NCBI GenBank assembly: GCA_019022495.1
Contig: JAFEKR010000003.1
Span: 4,030,001-4,094,000, forward strand
DNA: 64,000 nucleotides
Reading direction: 5' to 3'
Source: Epichloe hybrida
Lineage: Eukaryota; Ascomycota; Sordariomycetes; Hypocreales; Clavicipitaceae
How positions within the stretch are numbered: position 1 is the first letter of the stretch; every line of letters starts with the position of its first letter. A program made the position numbers and the translations under genes. Shown piece after piece: positions 23,328 to 36,040 of this stretch. Below the pieces are notes generated by a model. The model did no database searches and was not told where the DNA came from. It saw only the letters and a program-made list of their open reading frames with translations.

Positions 23328-24764
23328 TTGAGACGATATGAAGGGGTGGGAATTTTGCGAGCGTGTGGTAAATGGAGTCACTGGGAGGTGCGAGACGATG
23401 CACGATTTGACAAATCATTGCGTAACCCAAGATATATCCCCTGAACGTTGCAATGGTATTTGCGGCATCTGATGGATTCGGCGTTGATGATGTGTTATGC
23501 GGGTTTGAAACATTATATTTCGGTTTTATATTTGTCACACTTTTCTTCTTTCCGGTCGTCAAGGGAGACAAGAAGAATTTCTTTTTTTTTTTCTCGTCAT
23601 GACGTTGGTTCGTTTTACATTGTGCCCTTCCGCCAGATACACTTTTTGTGACTTGGCTGACTGTCGGACTGGGTTCGATGCGGACTTTCCATGGTGCGAT
23701 GATGGGGTTACTTTTATATTTACGTGAATAATGCGCGGGGGATGCCCCGGGATGGTCGGAAGAAAAAGAAGGGTGGTGAGGCCAAGAACCAGCGAGCGCA
23801 TTGACTCATTGTGAGCATCTGCCGCCTCTCCTGGGCTCTGTTTATCTCCGTCATTATCTCTTCTTGCCAACCATGTTCCACTCTTGTTCCGAGTGAAAGG
23901 GAAAGATGGAAGACGGAGGGAGGGGGCATTCGAGCATCAAATGAATCAAAATGTGAAGGAAAGAAAAAGAAGCCCAGTCGGCCTTACATCTGGCGGCATT
24001 CGAAAGACGGAGGGAAGGCATGCATCCTGTGAACACGGAGGTTTACGGCACGCAACACTGAAGGCTTTGTATCTCCTCGAGCAACGAGCATCCGAGGGTC
24101 GATTCCGGATTAGGAAGAATTGCCTTTTCGGGAGACGCGCGGATGCGTGATTGGATTTGAGATGGGGTGTGGAACTGGAACTTGAGGGCTTGCTGGACGG
24201 GCGAGAAGTGGGATTGACGATGGATGGTGGTTTGGACTTGAGGACTTTTTGAGGACAAATGCTGAATTTGGGTGGCTATCAAGCGGAGTTGCGGAGTAGA
24301 GCTAGGTATTATGTACAGGCGACTTGCTAAGGACATGGTGAGCACTGAGGAACACGTTATGAAGCAGGTTAATGTGCATTGTGGCTGTGGGCAATAATTG
24401 AGCATTTGCCGAGAACGGCCTAGCTCCCGCGTGAGGCCTGAGCAGATTTGAGAAGGTTTCTGGATGGGGCCCCGCTGGTACAGGAGAGAGAGAGGTCATG
24501 CACGTTTTACATGGAGAGAACAAGGTGGAAAGAAGAGAAAGGGCGAAGCCAGCCATGAACAATTCCAGAACCGCCATCTTGTTTAAAAGCGATCTGCCTT
24601 GTAATCGATTGTAACACCCGTCCTGCTTATTAGAGGAAAATAATAACAATAATCTTCCCTGAACGCCAACATCTCTTGTAATTGCAGCCCGCATGTAACC
24701 CGTTGTTAGTCATGGTCAAAAAGCAATATATTTCACATCCCCCCCCAAGTTTCCAATGTCGATA
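23328..24764. other. Convergent intergenic region, MCM1 / Ctr
   Basis: 3' flanks of the two genes. A T-rich block (T10 near 23580) follows MCM1. Short frames here show no family resemblance. No gene supported. Confidence 0.55.
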
Positions 24765-25454
24765 TCAATGTTCGCCCACGCTGCTGTAGCGACCGACGGC
24801 AAGACTTCCCACAAAGACACCGGCGAGGACGGACAGAAAGTAACCGACGTTCATGGTCATGACTGCCAACATGCTGCGGCAGGACAAGTTAGCATAAACG
24901 ACAAAATACTGCTGCTGCAGAGAGAGGGAGGGAGGGAGGGAGAGCGTAGCGCACAGCAGATATCCGACTCCAACAATGACGGTGTCCATGACGGCTCGCA
25001 GTGGATCGACGCTGAATCTCCAGGGCCGGACCTCGCAGCCCTTACGGGCGACGACGAAGACGGTCTCCTCGACGCCGTTGGCGGAGAGGGTCGTCATCTG
25101 CTTGGCGCGGGGGTCGTTGGAGATGTCCTCGGATAGCGGGATCTTGCCGTGGGCGGCGACGTAGCGACGCTGCAGGTCCTTGTCGAGCCATCGGGCTTCC
25201 TGGATGCTCCGCGCCGCCAGCAGCAGACGAGCGGCGACGGCGAGGACCACGAGGAAGATGCATGTCCCCGCGTAGGCGCCGGCGCTTCGGGGGGTCCACG
25301 AGTTGGCGTACAGAGGAGTGGCATTGTTTGTTTGGAAGACCATGGCCATCATCATCGAGGTTGAGGACATGGCCTCGTGGCCGTCGTTGCTGTTGCCGCC
25401 GGGGCTGCCGTCCATGCCGTCCATGTGGCCTGCGTGACGGGGGTAGGCGGACAT
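24765..25454 (-). CDS. Ctr-family copper transporter
   Basis: High-affinity Cu(I) importer of the SLC31/Ctr family, a trimeric channel of the plasma or vacuolar membrane. Exons 24955-25454 and 24765-24873 encode 202 residues. The N-terminus is Met/His-rich (HAGHMDGMDG, then MSSTSMMMAMVF), typical of extracellular copper capture. The first membrane helix is GAYAGTCIFLVVLAVAARLL, followed by a long cytosolic loop. The second helix carries the diagnostic MxxxM (MLAVM), and the third has the GxxxG packing motif (GVFVG). The 81-base intron splits the codon just before MLAVM; its sense strand is CCCT-rich and its acceptor is GCAG. Length and Met pattern allow either a plasma-membrane or a vacuolar Ctr. 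The gene converges on MCM1 and follows FlbC in tandem. Confidence 0.94.
   Translation of the reverse strand: MSAYPRHAGHMDGMDGSPGGNSNDGHEAMSSTSMMMAMVFQTNNATPLYANSWTPRSAGAYAGTCIFLVVLAVAARLLLAARSIQEARWLDKDLQRRYVAAHGKIPLSEDISNDPRAKQMTTLSANGVEETVFVVARKGCEVRPWRFSVDPLRAVMDTVIVGVGYLLCATLSLPPSLSLQQQYFVVYANLSCRSMLAVMTMNVGYFLSVLAGVFVGSLAVGRYSSVGEH
24919..24944. repeat. GAGA/GGGA repeat within Ctr intron
   Basis: Purine tract of GGGA units on the plus strand, CCCT-rich in the Ctr sense direction, filling the 5' half of the intron. Confidence 0.8.
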
Positions 25455-27975
25455 GATGTTGCTTTTTTTTGTTGGGTTGTTTGTTAACAAGTTAATAAAG
25501 AGGGTTGAACTTTTTTTTTGTTGTGTACGTGTACGGACGGGGTCAGCGAGATTGGGGAAATTATCTCGTTCTGGCAAGTCGCACAAGTCGTCAGTCAGTC
25601 ACCAGTCATGACAAGTTTGCTTTGCGCCATGCAGGAACGCAACGCCGATGAAGAAACCACGGTCAAATATAAATATTGCAAATACGCCTCTTCCCGATCC
25701 GTACTATCCGGTTTTTTCCGGCGGCAAGCTGCCCCCCGCTTGGACCGAATCGAGTCGAGCCGAGCCCAATTGAGCAGGTTTCTTCGACACCGGTTCTGAG
25801 TTGAGAATGTTTCGAACTCGAATTGTTTTTTTATCGTAGAATCTGCCTGTCGTGTTATATCCCCGAGAGCCTCTCGCTCGCTTGCTGATGAAACACGGCC
25901 AGCCCTCGGCTGACTAGCGAGTTGCAGTGCAGGAAGACGTTGAAACCAGCGCTCCGTCTCAAGCCGCTCACTTTTGGCCCTCAATGAGTCAAAAGGGGGG
26001 ACTTATGGTCGAACATGATGTCTGTTTCAAAAGCTTAAACTTCCACGGTACCCGGCAAAGCAACGACGGGCTCGCATTATCCCGCGCCACGATAAAATCC
26101 CTCCGCGAGAGATGCGCAAGGCAACGCGGCGCACCGCCTCTTCCATCCTCTTTTTGCAGGTCGGGAGCGTGCATGGAACCCCGGCAATCTGCTCGCATCA
26201 TCAACGACGGGAATTTCCCCCAACAACCAACGAGACGCGTCGCGGCTTCGCAAGGAAGCTCTCGGGCCTCGAACACAGGGTATGCATATATCCTTGCTCA
26301 CCGAGACACGGTCCTTACGCGTACATCAAAAGGGCCATACAGTCGGGGGGAAAGGGGGGGGGGTGTGACAGAAGTTGTTGCACGATTCCCCTCCCCATGA
26401 CGAAAATCACACTCGCTGTTTTTTTTTAGCGATCCCAGCATCATCCAACCTCCGCAACAACCTTTCTCTTCCAAATCCAGTCATCCTACAAGAAACAAAA
26501 ACAAGGTTTCCCCAATCTCCACCCTAATCCTACCCAACCCTGCCCAGTCCCCCCGAGATCCATAGACCAGACTTTGCTCTATTAAGTTGGCGCTGCCTCG
26601 GAACCAGCTCCGGCTCTCGCTTTCGCACACACCACTCCAATCCCAGCATCTTTTTTTTCCCCAAAGCTGTTCCAACAAAATTATGGCTCGGCATAAATCA
26701 AGCATTTTCCTATAATCCGTACGCCATAAATCAGACTAACATAATAATCACGCGGATTTAAAAAAAAAAAAAAAAAAGGGCACAAATCCCCATGCCCATC
26801 AAGGAGGCCCAGCAGGTATGTAATGTACGAGGTGCAGCATGCAAAGAGAGATGCCCAGCTTGTTGGGCTGCATCTGATCGGATCGGATCGGATCCACCTG
26901 GATCGGATTGGACTTGAATTAATCAGGAACTTATATTGCCTGCCAAAGCCAAATTCTCTTCGCCAGCCTCATTGAAGTGTGTCTGTCTCTGCGCAACGTC
27001 GCACAATCCAGGGGAGCCAGAGACTTTGTCTTCCGCCCAATCCAAGAGCTTGCCTTCTCTCTCTCGGGTTACCGCGCTTCTCCTCGTCACCACCCGAGGG
27101 AGACCCTGGATCGCCTCCCCCCCCCCTTTCTTTGCCGCAGCACCAAATACGCCAACGCCATCAAGTGTCACAGAGTCATTTCTGTCATGTCAGACATGTC
27201 AAGTATTCCTCTGGGCCAAGTCGCCCAAGTCTAAAGGCTCTGCTCTCTGCTCCTTAGAGCGACACTGCTAGTAAACCCAACACCGTTTGCCCCAAGAATA
27301 TTCACATACCCAAAAGCAGTGACTTTGTCGTGCCAATACCGAGACCCATGCACAAGCAAGCACCCGTGCGCACTAATACATGCAAACATACAGACATACA
27401 ATTAGTTGCGGCCATGCCGAAAGTCAACAAGACCCTGTCCGAACCCATGAATTGCGTTGCGCCAAGTGACCCCACCAGCTGTGAGGTACGCATTGCCGCC
27501 TGATCCTCCTCTTCTCGTTCTCGTCTTCTTTCCATGGCCCCGAGTGCAAAAGAGACCCAGACCCATTCATCGGGCCAACTGTTTGTTCTAAAACTCCCTC
27601 AATGAAACATGATAGCGTGCGACCGCGTCAAAATGTAGACCCGACAGATGAAATGTGCCCATCATGGGGAAAACGTCGTGAATTTCTCTTCCGACACGTT
27701 ATCTCGTTCTCCAGTGGTGGTATCGTGATTCCCTGGCAGACGTTAAAGCACCCAACATATCCCCCCCCCCCCCCCTCCTCTCAATTCATAAAGGGGGAAC
27801 CCCATTTAGTACTACCCTTGCTGCCCTAAAAGTGAGGCAAAGATTCGTGATCCAGGACGCCATAAATCAAGAAACACCATGTTCGCCGTGTTTACCAGAG
27901 AATCCAGTGAAAATTATACACCCTCCTCGTCTGACGCACATCATCGCGCGAAAAAGTACTGAGCTTGGCGAGCTC
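25455..27975. other. Gene-free region: Ctr promoter and FlbC 3' flank
   Basis: No conserved coding sequence. It contains an A18 run (26760-26777), a GATCG pentamer repeat (about 26875-26895), a C-run near 27763-27774 and TACGGA/TCCGTA sites near 25530, 25699 and 26707. I could not recognise a convincing copper-response element upstream of Ctr. Confidence 0.55.
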
Positions 27976-29292
27976 TCATGTCTCCTTGCCAATGGAGGAT
28001 CGATCATCGTCGACTTCGCCTGCTCGGTCCTGAGAGTTGTCGTCGGCAGTGGCAGCTTCGTTGGTCTTGTTCTCGCAGCCCTTGACGAGACGATGTCTCT
28101 GTGTAATGTAAATCCCTGTCAGCAAGTCGTCTCGGGGGTGGGGGGGCGAAATATACAAATCGGAGAGAAAGGGGAGAATGGCTCTACTAACCTTGAGCGC
28201 GTCTTTGCGTGAGAAGCTTTTGCTGCAGTACGAGCAAGGGAACGGCTTGACAGCCAAGTGAATTCTCTTGTGTCGTTTCAAGTCATGATTTCGGCTGAAC
28301 GATTGGGTGCACTGATCACACTTGAAGGGTCTCTCCGACTGGGGCTGCGGCTGAGTGTGGTGGTGGCCGTACATCATCTGGTGGCCGTAACCCGTCGGTA
28401 CTCCCATGGCTGGAATCATGGACAGCTGCGACCCGGGTTGGTGAATGTTGGACATGACGGGGCCGTTCATGGTCGCAAGTGGTTGGTACGAGCCGTAAGG
28501 TCGATACGATCCTGGAGGCGGAGCCATGGCTGCGTGATGACCCATGCCCCTTGACCCCGGGCTCGTGCCAGTGGGCGATGGTTGTTGATGGCCGGCATAC
28601 GATGGGAAGCTTCCCTGCTGCGGTGTCGACGACGCAGGGTAATAACTCGCGTTGCTGGGAGCTCTCGAGTGAGCGTAATAAGGGTCAACTGGGGCGGGAG
28701 CGCTTGGCGACGCGTGGGGCTGCGTCGAGGTCAGCATGGCCCCATGTGGCGGCCCCTGGCCCGACGACATATGATGGCCATCGTGACCACCGTTTCCGCC
28801 TCCCGAGATGGAAGTTTGGAAGGGCTGGTGCACGCTGTTGTAAGGTGGAGGGGGCAGTCCTTCACCACCAGTGGCTGGTGATTGTGAGCTGCGTGGATTG
28901 CCGAAGCCCATGTGTTGTTGCTGGCCATACATGGATGAGCGGCTGCCATAAGGCTGGTGGTCCGGAGATGTTGGGCCCACATGGTAGTTTGAGCCGGCTT
29001 GTGTTGGCCAAGTTCCGTGAACTTGGGCTGTGCTGTACGTATACTGCATGTTTCCGTTTGCTTGCGAGCCGTGAGAGCTGGCCGTGTTTACGCTAGACAG
29101 GCCTGGACTGAGGCCATCGCTAGCTCCTGGAGAGGAGGTCAGAGGGCTGGACGGCAAGAGACCGTACGGGGACGAGGAACGATGGGTAAATAGAGCCATA
29201 CTGGGAACTTCAGAATTTGGCGGTGGTAGAGAAAAGGCAGGCAGAGCACCTGCCGCTGGTCGTCGTGATGAAAAGCTTGCCCCCTCCTCCAT
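27976..29292 (-). CDS. flbC: C2H2 zinc-finger conidiation regulator FlbC
   Basis: Transcription factor of the upstream developmental activator group, which in Aspergillus promotes conidiation through brlA. Exons 28192-29292 and 27976-28098 give 407 residues. The N-terminal 310 residues are Ser/Pro/Gly/Gln/His-rich and disordered. Two adjacent zinc fingers follow: FKCDQC...HDLKRHKRIH and FPCSYC...KDALK|RHRLVKGC. The second ends in Cys rather than His, as in FlbC proteins. The 93-base intron cuts the second finger directly before the Arg-His pair, so correct splicing is required for DNA binding. The tail is acidic. Identification rests on the paired-finger signature and overall length. An unusually long gene-free region lies upstream. 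Confidence 0.82.
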   Translation of the reverse strand: MEEGASFSSRRPAAGALPAFSLPPPNSEVPSMALFTHRSSSPYGLLPSSPLTSSPGASDGLSPGLSSVNTASSHGSQANGNMQYTYSTAQVHGTWPTQAGSNYHVGPTSPDHQPYGSRSSMYGQQQHMGFGNPRSSQSPATGGEGLPPPPYNSVHQPFQTSISGGGNGGHDGHHMSSGQGPPHGAMLTSTQPHASPSAPAPVDPYYAHSRAPSNASYYPASSTPQQGSFPSYAGHQQPSPTGTSPGSRGMGHHAAMAPPPGSYRPYGSYQPLATMNGPVMSNIHQPGSQLSMIPAMGVPTGYGHQMMYGHHHTQPQPQSERPFKCDQCTQSFSRNHDLKRHKRIHLAVKPFPCSYCSKSFSRKDALKVSRAILPFLSDLYISPPHPRDDLLTGIYITQRHRLVKGCENKTNEAATADDNSQDRAGEVDDDRSSIGKET

Positions 29293-30253
29293 CGTGTATC
29301 AGTACCCGGCGGAATGTCCGTGGTACGTCTTGGGGGCGGCTGTTTTATCGAGGTAGAAAATCGAGTCAAAATTGTCACGAGTGTGGCACTTTCGTTTTCG
29401 TCGGCTCTTATCGTCGCAGGCGCGAATATGTCAGCGCCAAGCTGTGCTGACGGCGGCGCCAAAAGCTGAGATTGGATTCGTGGTGTGAAGGAATGACGCC
29501 ACAATAAACAAAGGATGCCAAAAAAACTGATGACAAGTTCCTCCCAAGCAAGATGAAGAGTTGAGGATATCAGAAAAGAAGAGGAGAAAAAAAATAAAAT
29601 ACAATCAATCACTAATAAAAGCCCTTGTCAGAAGCGAGCCTTTTTTTTTTTCTTGGAGAAAAAGATGCTTGAAAGGCAAAATCCGTAGTGAGCTGCAGGT
29701 TGTGGGCCAGACAGAAATGGACCAGATAAGGTGTCCAAAAAAAAAAAAAAAAATCCGACCACGGGGGGAGGGGTGGCAGGAGGCCCGTCTGATGGATCCG
29801 CGGGCAAGAGGCAGGAGAAGTTGGGGTCTTTTCTTGTCTTTGAATGGTTGGTGCTAGCGACACATAAATAGAGCGGCGAAGCTAAGTTGGGTTGGCAAGA
29901 AGCGTCGGGGACAGCCTTGACTTGTTGGCGCGTGGCGCAGAAGTTTAAAAGAGAATCGGAGTTTGGCTCGCAGGCAGCGGCAGCACTAGCGACAATGTAG
30001 TCTGCAGCAAAGTCTCCTTCCCCTTGCACGGTAAGGAGTAAGGAACCAAGCTCGTACGTTGACGATAAAAAAAGATGGTCTGAACGCAGGCAGAGGTGGA
30101 CAGAAGAAGCGTGCACGGGAGAGAACAAGTTTAGAAAGGACAATGGGTAGAGAGAGTAGAGCTGTTCGCAGCGGATGAGAGGGAGTCGAACCCGAATGAG
30201 TCGAGTGACCGACGTCCCGATGCGGGCGCAAACAGCAGAGCAGTCGGGTTCTC

Positions 30254-30395
30254 TTGCTCTCTTTTGCTCTCTTTTGCTCTCTTTTGCTCTCTTGCCCAGT
30301 TGCCCAGTTGCCCAGTCGCCCTCTTGCCCTGTTGCCCTCTTGCCCTGTTGCCCTCTTGCCCTGTTGCCCTCTTGCCCTGTTGCCCTCTTGCCCTC
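30254..30395. repeat. Composite array: 10-mer TTGCTCTCTT x4, then 16-mer units
   Basis: Four copies of TTGCTCTCTT (30254-30293), a short TGCCCAGT x3 block, then about four and a half copies of TCTTGCCCTGTTGCCC to 30395. It is pyrimidine-rich on the plus strand. One array appears to grade into the next, suggesting successive slippage expansions. Confidence 0.88.
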
Positions 30396-30633
30396 AACGA
30401 TTTCTTCTCTGTCTGGTCACTGGCACACCTGCGCCCTTGTTTGGTTACACACAGGCCAAGACGGACAAGACAAGACAAGAGAGACCGGGAACGGCGACGA
30501 CTCCACGGTGGAGCGCTGTACTATGGTTCGTAATCGTACCGTGTTGGGGAGGGGAGGGGCCTGAATGGTGGATCCTGGATTCCAAGCTCGGCGGAAGTGG
30601 GGACTTGCGAGCAGGCCAACTGCGACAAGGCAA

Positions 30634-30740
30634 GCGCAGCGCAGCGCAGCGCAGCGCAAATGCGATGCGAAGTGATGCGGAAGTGATGCGAGGTGATGCG
30701 AAGTGATGCGAGGTGATGCGAAGCGATGCGAAGCGAAGCG
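30634..30740. repeat. GCGCA pentamers and degenerate 10-mer RRGTGATGCG array
   Basis: GCGCA repeats (about 30634-30657) followed by six or seven 10-bp units of the form AAGTGATGCG or AGGTGATGCG to about 30740. Confidence 0.85.
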
Positions 30741-32440
30741 TGGTAAAGCGTCGTCTGCAATCTCTCAGCCCTCAGCCCGGATGCCAACCAAAAGACGGGA
30801 CCAGCAGAGGCAATTATACACGACGACGGCCAAGTAAGCTCTTCTCTTTCTCCTTGTCCTTTTGCTGGTGGTGACAAGGACTTGTTCTGGAGATTGAACC
30901 TTGGGGGGAGTTCCTGTGGGGGGTGTGCGGGATGTCCGCAGAAAACGCAAAATCTGTTCTTGTACGGACCATGTATGGATGACTCTTGGGACAAAATTCG
31001 AGAGCCGTCTTTATCCCCGGATGTCGCCTTGTGGTGTTATCGAGGCTGCACAGTGCCGCAGAGCTAGCCCCAAGGTCAAGGTTTCCGTGTAGATGGGATG
31101 GTTTATGATGGCTCTCTCTCTCCGCGATGAGAGCCAAGGTCGGGGGGGCCCCAAATGAATCCACAGCCCGTGTCAGACTCGCTGATGCGCTCGTCCTGCC
31201 AATGATCTGTCTGTCTTGGGACAGCGAGTCGGGCAGCTGATTTAGTGTGCTGGGTTAAGGTTTGATCAAAGTCCCCGGGCACCTTGATGTTTTGAGAGAA
31301 AGCAATTTGCGTGCGTGCGTGCAGTGCGGACTGTGACTTGTCTTGTCTGTATGCGTGCGTTCGTGCGTGCGTGCCCCGCGTCCCTGCGTGCGTGCGTGAT
31401 ACGACGATGGCTGTGCCTTCTGCTGCACTGGAATGAGTTACAAAGGGAAGGGAGAACCGGGCAGCGAGGAAGTGTCAAGATTCGGAGAAGACGGGAATCT
31501 TTGTGTATTTTCTGGGCGTCACACACAATGTATTATATCTCTGCTCACCCTGAGCTGAAGTCGCCAAGGTTCCCGATTCCGCCCCTCCCCACCCATCACA
31601 TCGATGGGATGTACATACTTCGGTCCGTACCCCCGTAATAAGTTGACCCCAATCAGTCAGTGGCAATCACCCTGGCTCACCACTTTTCGCTGTTTTCTTT
31701 TTTCTTCTTTTCTTTCATGTACCTGTAATACCACCACCACCACCCTGGCTGACCCTGACTGACACTGCCTGACACTGCCTGCCCCTCAGGGGGTACCCCA
31801 TTCGCCATCTGACAGAGTGGGAGAATCCAGACAGAATGCTGGGAAAAGTAGTCTGGGGCCTGACAGGCAGCTGCAGTCCAACCCCTGATTGATTTCATGT
31901 ACAGCAACTACAAGCCCCCACGCGGGGCAGTGACTATCAGCTCTTAGTGGCTGTAGTAAGCGAACGTGTTAGGGACGCGACAGGGATACTTGCGCTAGTG
32001 AGAGATACTTGACAGTACTAGTGAAATACGTACAAGATAAGGTGCTCTCTACCCCACTTAATGCTACACTAAGCCACGGAAAGACTGGCCATTGGCCTGC
32101 TGCCCTGCCCCTAGCTCGGTACCTCCTGTAGAAGCAAACTGGGATTAGACTGTATTAAGACAGGCGGGCGACGCGACTGGGGCCAGGGCCAGGGCCAGGG
32201 CCGGGGCTCAGGGCCGGGGCTGGGACTGGGACTGGTTGACTGACGACGACTTTGCGCGTCTACGTACATGTACGTCGGGGGGCTGACCTTTGCGTCCTAG
32301 CGTCGTCGATTGGACAGCTCCGACGGGATGCCAGTCCAGAAGTTGTCGCAACCACTAATAGGAGAGGCTACTGCTACTAGCTCGGAAGGGCTGAACAGAC
32401 AAGCCGGGGCGTGCCACAAGGTGGACCGCGGAAATGGGGA

Positions 32441-32482
32441 GGGGTGAGGGGTGAGGGGTGAGGGGTGAGGAATGAGGGGTGA
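32441..32482. repeat. GGGGTGA heptamer tandem repeat
   Basis: About six copies of GGGGTGA with one variant unit. G-rich on the plus strand and potentially quadruplex-forming. Confidence 0.85.
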
Positions 32483-35400
32483 GGTTTTGCCCGAGGGGTG
32501 CGCGCAAGGTCTGGCCAGGCCTTGTTGTGTGAGAGTGTGAAAGGATGCTCCTCAATATTGCACATATTGCACAGAGACCCGTCCTGGAGACATGTCCATG
32601 GATTCCTGTAATCGCAGGTCACTGCGGACATGTAATAGGCTCATCCTCGTTCTGCTGCATCATACTCCGTACACCTTGTCTCTGCATCTGCGTAGGGGTG
32701 GCAAGGTGGGATCTCACTTGGGCCGGATTTGGCCTCGAAGAAAGAAGTCCGACCCTCTTGTTTTTTTTTTTTTTTTTCAAAACAGGCAAGCCAATGATCG
32801 CGTTTTGCAGGCGATGGCTCCCTTGTTGAGTTCCAACAGTGGAGGCATTGCGTGGCATGTCAGAGACTCACTTGTCAAGATCATCCGGAGAGCAGGGCTG
32901 GAATCACGAGACCCTCGTTTGTTGCCGTTTGCGGTTTGCGGTTTGTTCCTAAGCTTGTTACATTGTCATGTCATGCCCTCGAATAATGACCATGATACCT
33001 TTCCTTCCTTCTGGACGGTACGCACGAACCAGGGTTCGGACACGAATCATTCATGTCATGCCTACCCAACCAACTTGCTCTGTCCTGGGCCAACACTTCA
33101 AAGGGGTCCAAGTGGCCAGCTGAACCTGATCTTCGGATAATGAGTCATGCTATGGCTGTCGAGCTGTGTCAACCTCCCTCTTCCTGCAGGTTGATCAATG
33201 ACGAACGTCCTCGTGATGCACACACTCCTTGGCAGTGGTTGAGAATCAGCTCATGTCTTGGTCATGTTTTGGCTCGCTGAGCGCACGTAGAAACGACATA
33301 GAAAAGAACCCACATTGACATTGCTCCATCACTCGACCCGCCAATTCGGAGCCATGATAGGGGTCGTCGTGTCAAAGCTTCTACCCGCTGCCTGGGATCA
33401 AAGGAGACGACGATTGTGATCATCCAGCAGCGGCTAAATTCTTCACAGTTGGAAAAGAGGGAATTGCAGAGGAAAAAAAACCACACTAATTCAACTCCAC
33501 ACAAATTCATCTCGCGGCGCATAGAAGTAAATTGAGTGAGCCATCGTCAATGGCAGTAGACATCTGCCCAGATTCTCACATCCCACCAATCCACCCTTTT
33601 GCAGATGCGTGAAAAGAACTTGTCAAGAGTGAAAGGGCTGGTAAGCCCGCCGCCAAAAAGCTGAGCGTTGTAAGAATATAAAAATTTGTCTTTGGGACAT
33701 GATGCATCGTCATGTCGGCATGTTATAGGAGTCAAGCCCGCGTTGGTTCGGTCTTTTTAAGCGCGCGCGATTGCTATTTCTGTGGGTAAGGTATAAGGTA
33801 TCTTATCCAGTTGTCAAAAATCAAGTCGCGGCTTCAACAAGTCGTAGCAGGGCTGAGTGGTTCCTGTTTACCTTACCAATGCCATGTTAGCCACATCACG
33901 GTTTATATCAGGTCGCAGGTGGGTAACTTGACAGTCTGGAAATTCTCGCAACGAGAGCATTCCTCTGTCTGAATCTAGGTTAAGCCAGGGGGCCCGACCA
34001 CTTATTGTGAATTGTACTAGATCAATACTCTGTACTATTCGAAGAGAGTTAGTTGGCAATAGTCTCCAATCATCATCTCATTATTTTGTCAAGTTGTTGG
34101 TGTTGTGGCTCCACACACACACACACACACGTCCACGTCAACGTTGAACCGTGGCTCATCCATGTAGCGTGTTTTGCTAGCTGGTTTGGTGCAAGCACCC
34201 CCGGCGTGATCCGTATGTAATCCGTACAGTATGCTGCTAATATGCGTATCAAGCACCGCTTCACCAGTGGACCGTCTCCTCGATGAGGAGAAGGAGGTGT
34301 GCAGTCCGCATACAGACCAATAACCGCGCGTGTCATGACCTTGTCACTCTTCTGATTGTGTTGAGACCCCGGGAAGAATTCGAGCCTGGCTTTTGATGAA
34401 TGGAGTGACAAGTACTTTCCTGCCAGTTATACTCCCAGCCTTTATAAAACATATCTCGTGGCTGCCATGGAGAAGGCTTCATATCATCTGGTTCTACCGC
34501 CCTGTTTCGACAGCCAATATATACATATACATTGTGCAGGGGGGTTGGTAGTCTGACCCATGAAATCGCGCACAGAAACTGTCAGGCCTCCGCGTCTACT
34601 TCTCTTGTCCAGCCAGGGTGACTATGGGAACTGCTCTAGGTGCGATGCAGATTGCTAATACCGACGAAGTCAACAAGCAGCTGCCGCCCCCCGCACACGC
34701 GACATGATGAGAGGAAATGGTCTAGGAAACATGAAGCTTGATGAAGCTTGAGACGGTGGCTGGTCTAGGGGCATTTGACAATGTGCGCCTCTGTGCCTCT
34801 CCCGCGAAGGCTAATGGGAGAAAGTGGAAAGTGGCACACGACAAAATTGTAGGTGTTTGTAGGTCCTATTCGATGCTTGGCACCTGAGTCGTGGATAAGA
34901 CCGACCAACCATGGCTGCCACTGCAGATGACGACCCAGTTTGTGCAACGGGCGATTTTGCATTCTGGGCCTAACGAAATGGGCGGCTCAGAGTGGCGCAA
35001 ACTCAAAACCCTTAGTCTGGTGTGGGTTGTGGTCTTGGTTGGCAATATGATGGAAAGTGTTGAACCACCAATGCATGATGTCATGCATGCTGTCGTCTGA
35101 AGCAATCGCACGAGCAAGATTCGCGGCAGGGGAGGCCAAGGACAGCCAGCGTCTTGCTCGGAGTAAAGTGATGAAGAGATGGAGATTTCGGAACAAAATG
35201 TCCTCACTGACAAGTGCCAAGGGGATAATGTTGAGTCTTGACCGCCTTGTAATAATATCGAGGGTAAGCAGCACGGTAGCACAGACAAGGTCCAGGTCTT
35301 CCGACAGCACGCCACGATGGATCGCTGATGAGTGATGACAGAGTGGATCTGCCGCCCAATGCGTCCGGAGCAAGAACCTGGTCAGGAGATGATGGGGATG

Positions 35401-36040
35401 ATGGCGAGTTAGCGTCGGCTGAAGCTTCCATGGATGCGGGAGATTTGGGAGGCCGTGGCCGTGGCCGTGGCCGTACTCCGTGAAGCGAGCGCCTGGATGG
35501 TTTTGAATGGAGCAGGAAGGAAGCAGGACGGCAGCTCCGGCAGGTGAGTTGCATTGACTCGGACAATAGGCAATAGGACGTGGCCAGCAAGTTGGCGCGA
35601 AGCAGAGACGACGGGTCATGGGAGTCTGCAAATGGAAATGGAAATGTCTTCAATCATCCATCCGGCCACCGATCCGCGGCTGACTTGAGACGACAGACCA
35701 ATTTGCAAGTTTCAGTTAGGCTTCAACCTGGCCTGAGATGGACAGGAGCGGCCTTCCCCGCTCCTGCCCTCTGTTCCTCTCCCTGTCCCTCTCCCTGCTC
35801 CCTGCTCCCAAGTGACTGGTCGGTCGACTGTCTGGCAGTCGTGGATGCCGTGCAACGTCGGGCAAGAAACCAAGAAACCAAAGATGCAGGACCATCATCC
35901 ATCCCTCTTCTCACACACACCACCGCACCCACTGCTCGTCTCCACCGACTTTGGAAATGAACAATTATCAAGAGCGCTGCATCTTTGCGCAAGTCCATCG
36001 CTCCGAGGCCTAATCCGGACTCCTCACAGAGCATTACCAT

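Noticed and set aside
30170..30215. tRNA-like T-arm (rc of GGAGTCGAACCC) on the minus strand
   Set aside because: The flanking bases do not pair as a T stem, and no acceptor, D or anticodon arm can be formed.
30254..30745. CRISPR-like repeat arrays
   Set aside because: Units are directly adjacent with no unique spacers; they are eukaryotic mini/microsatellites.
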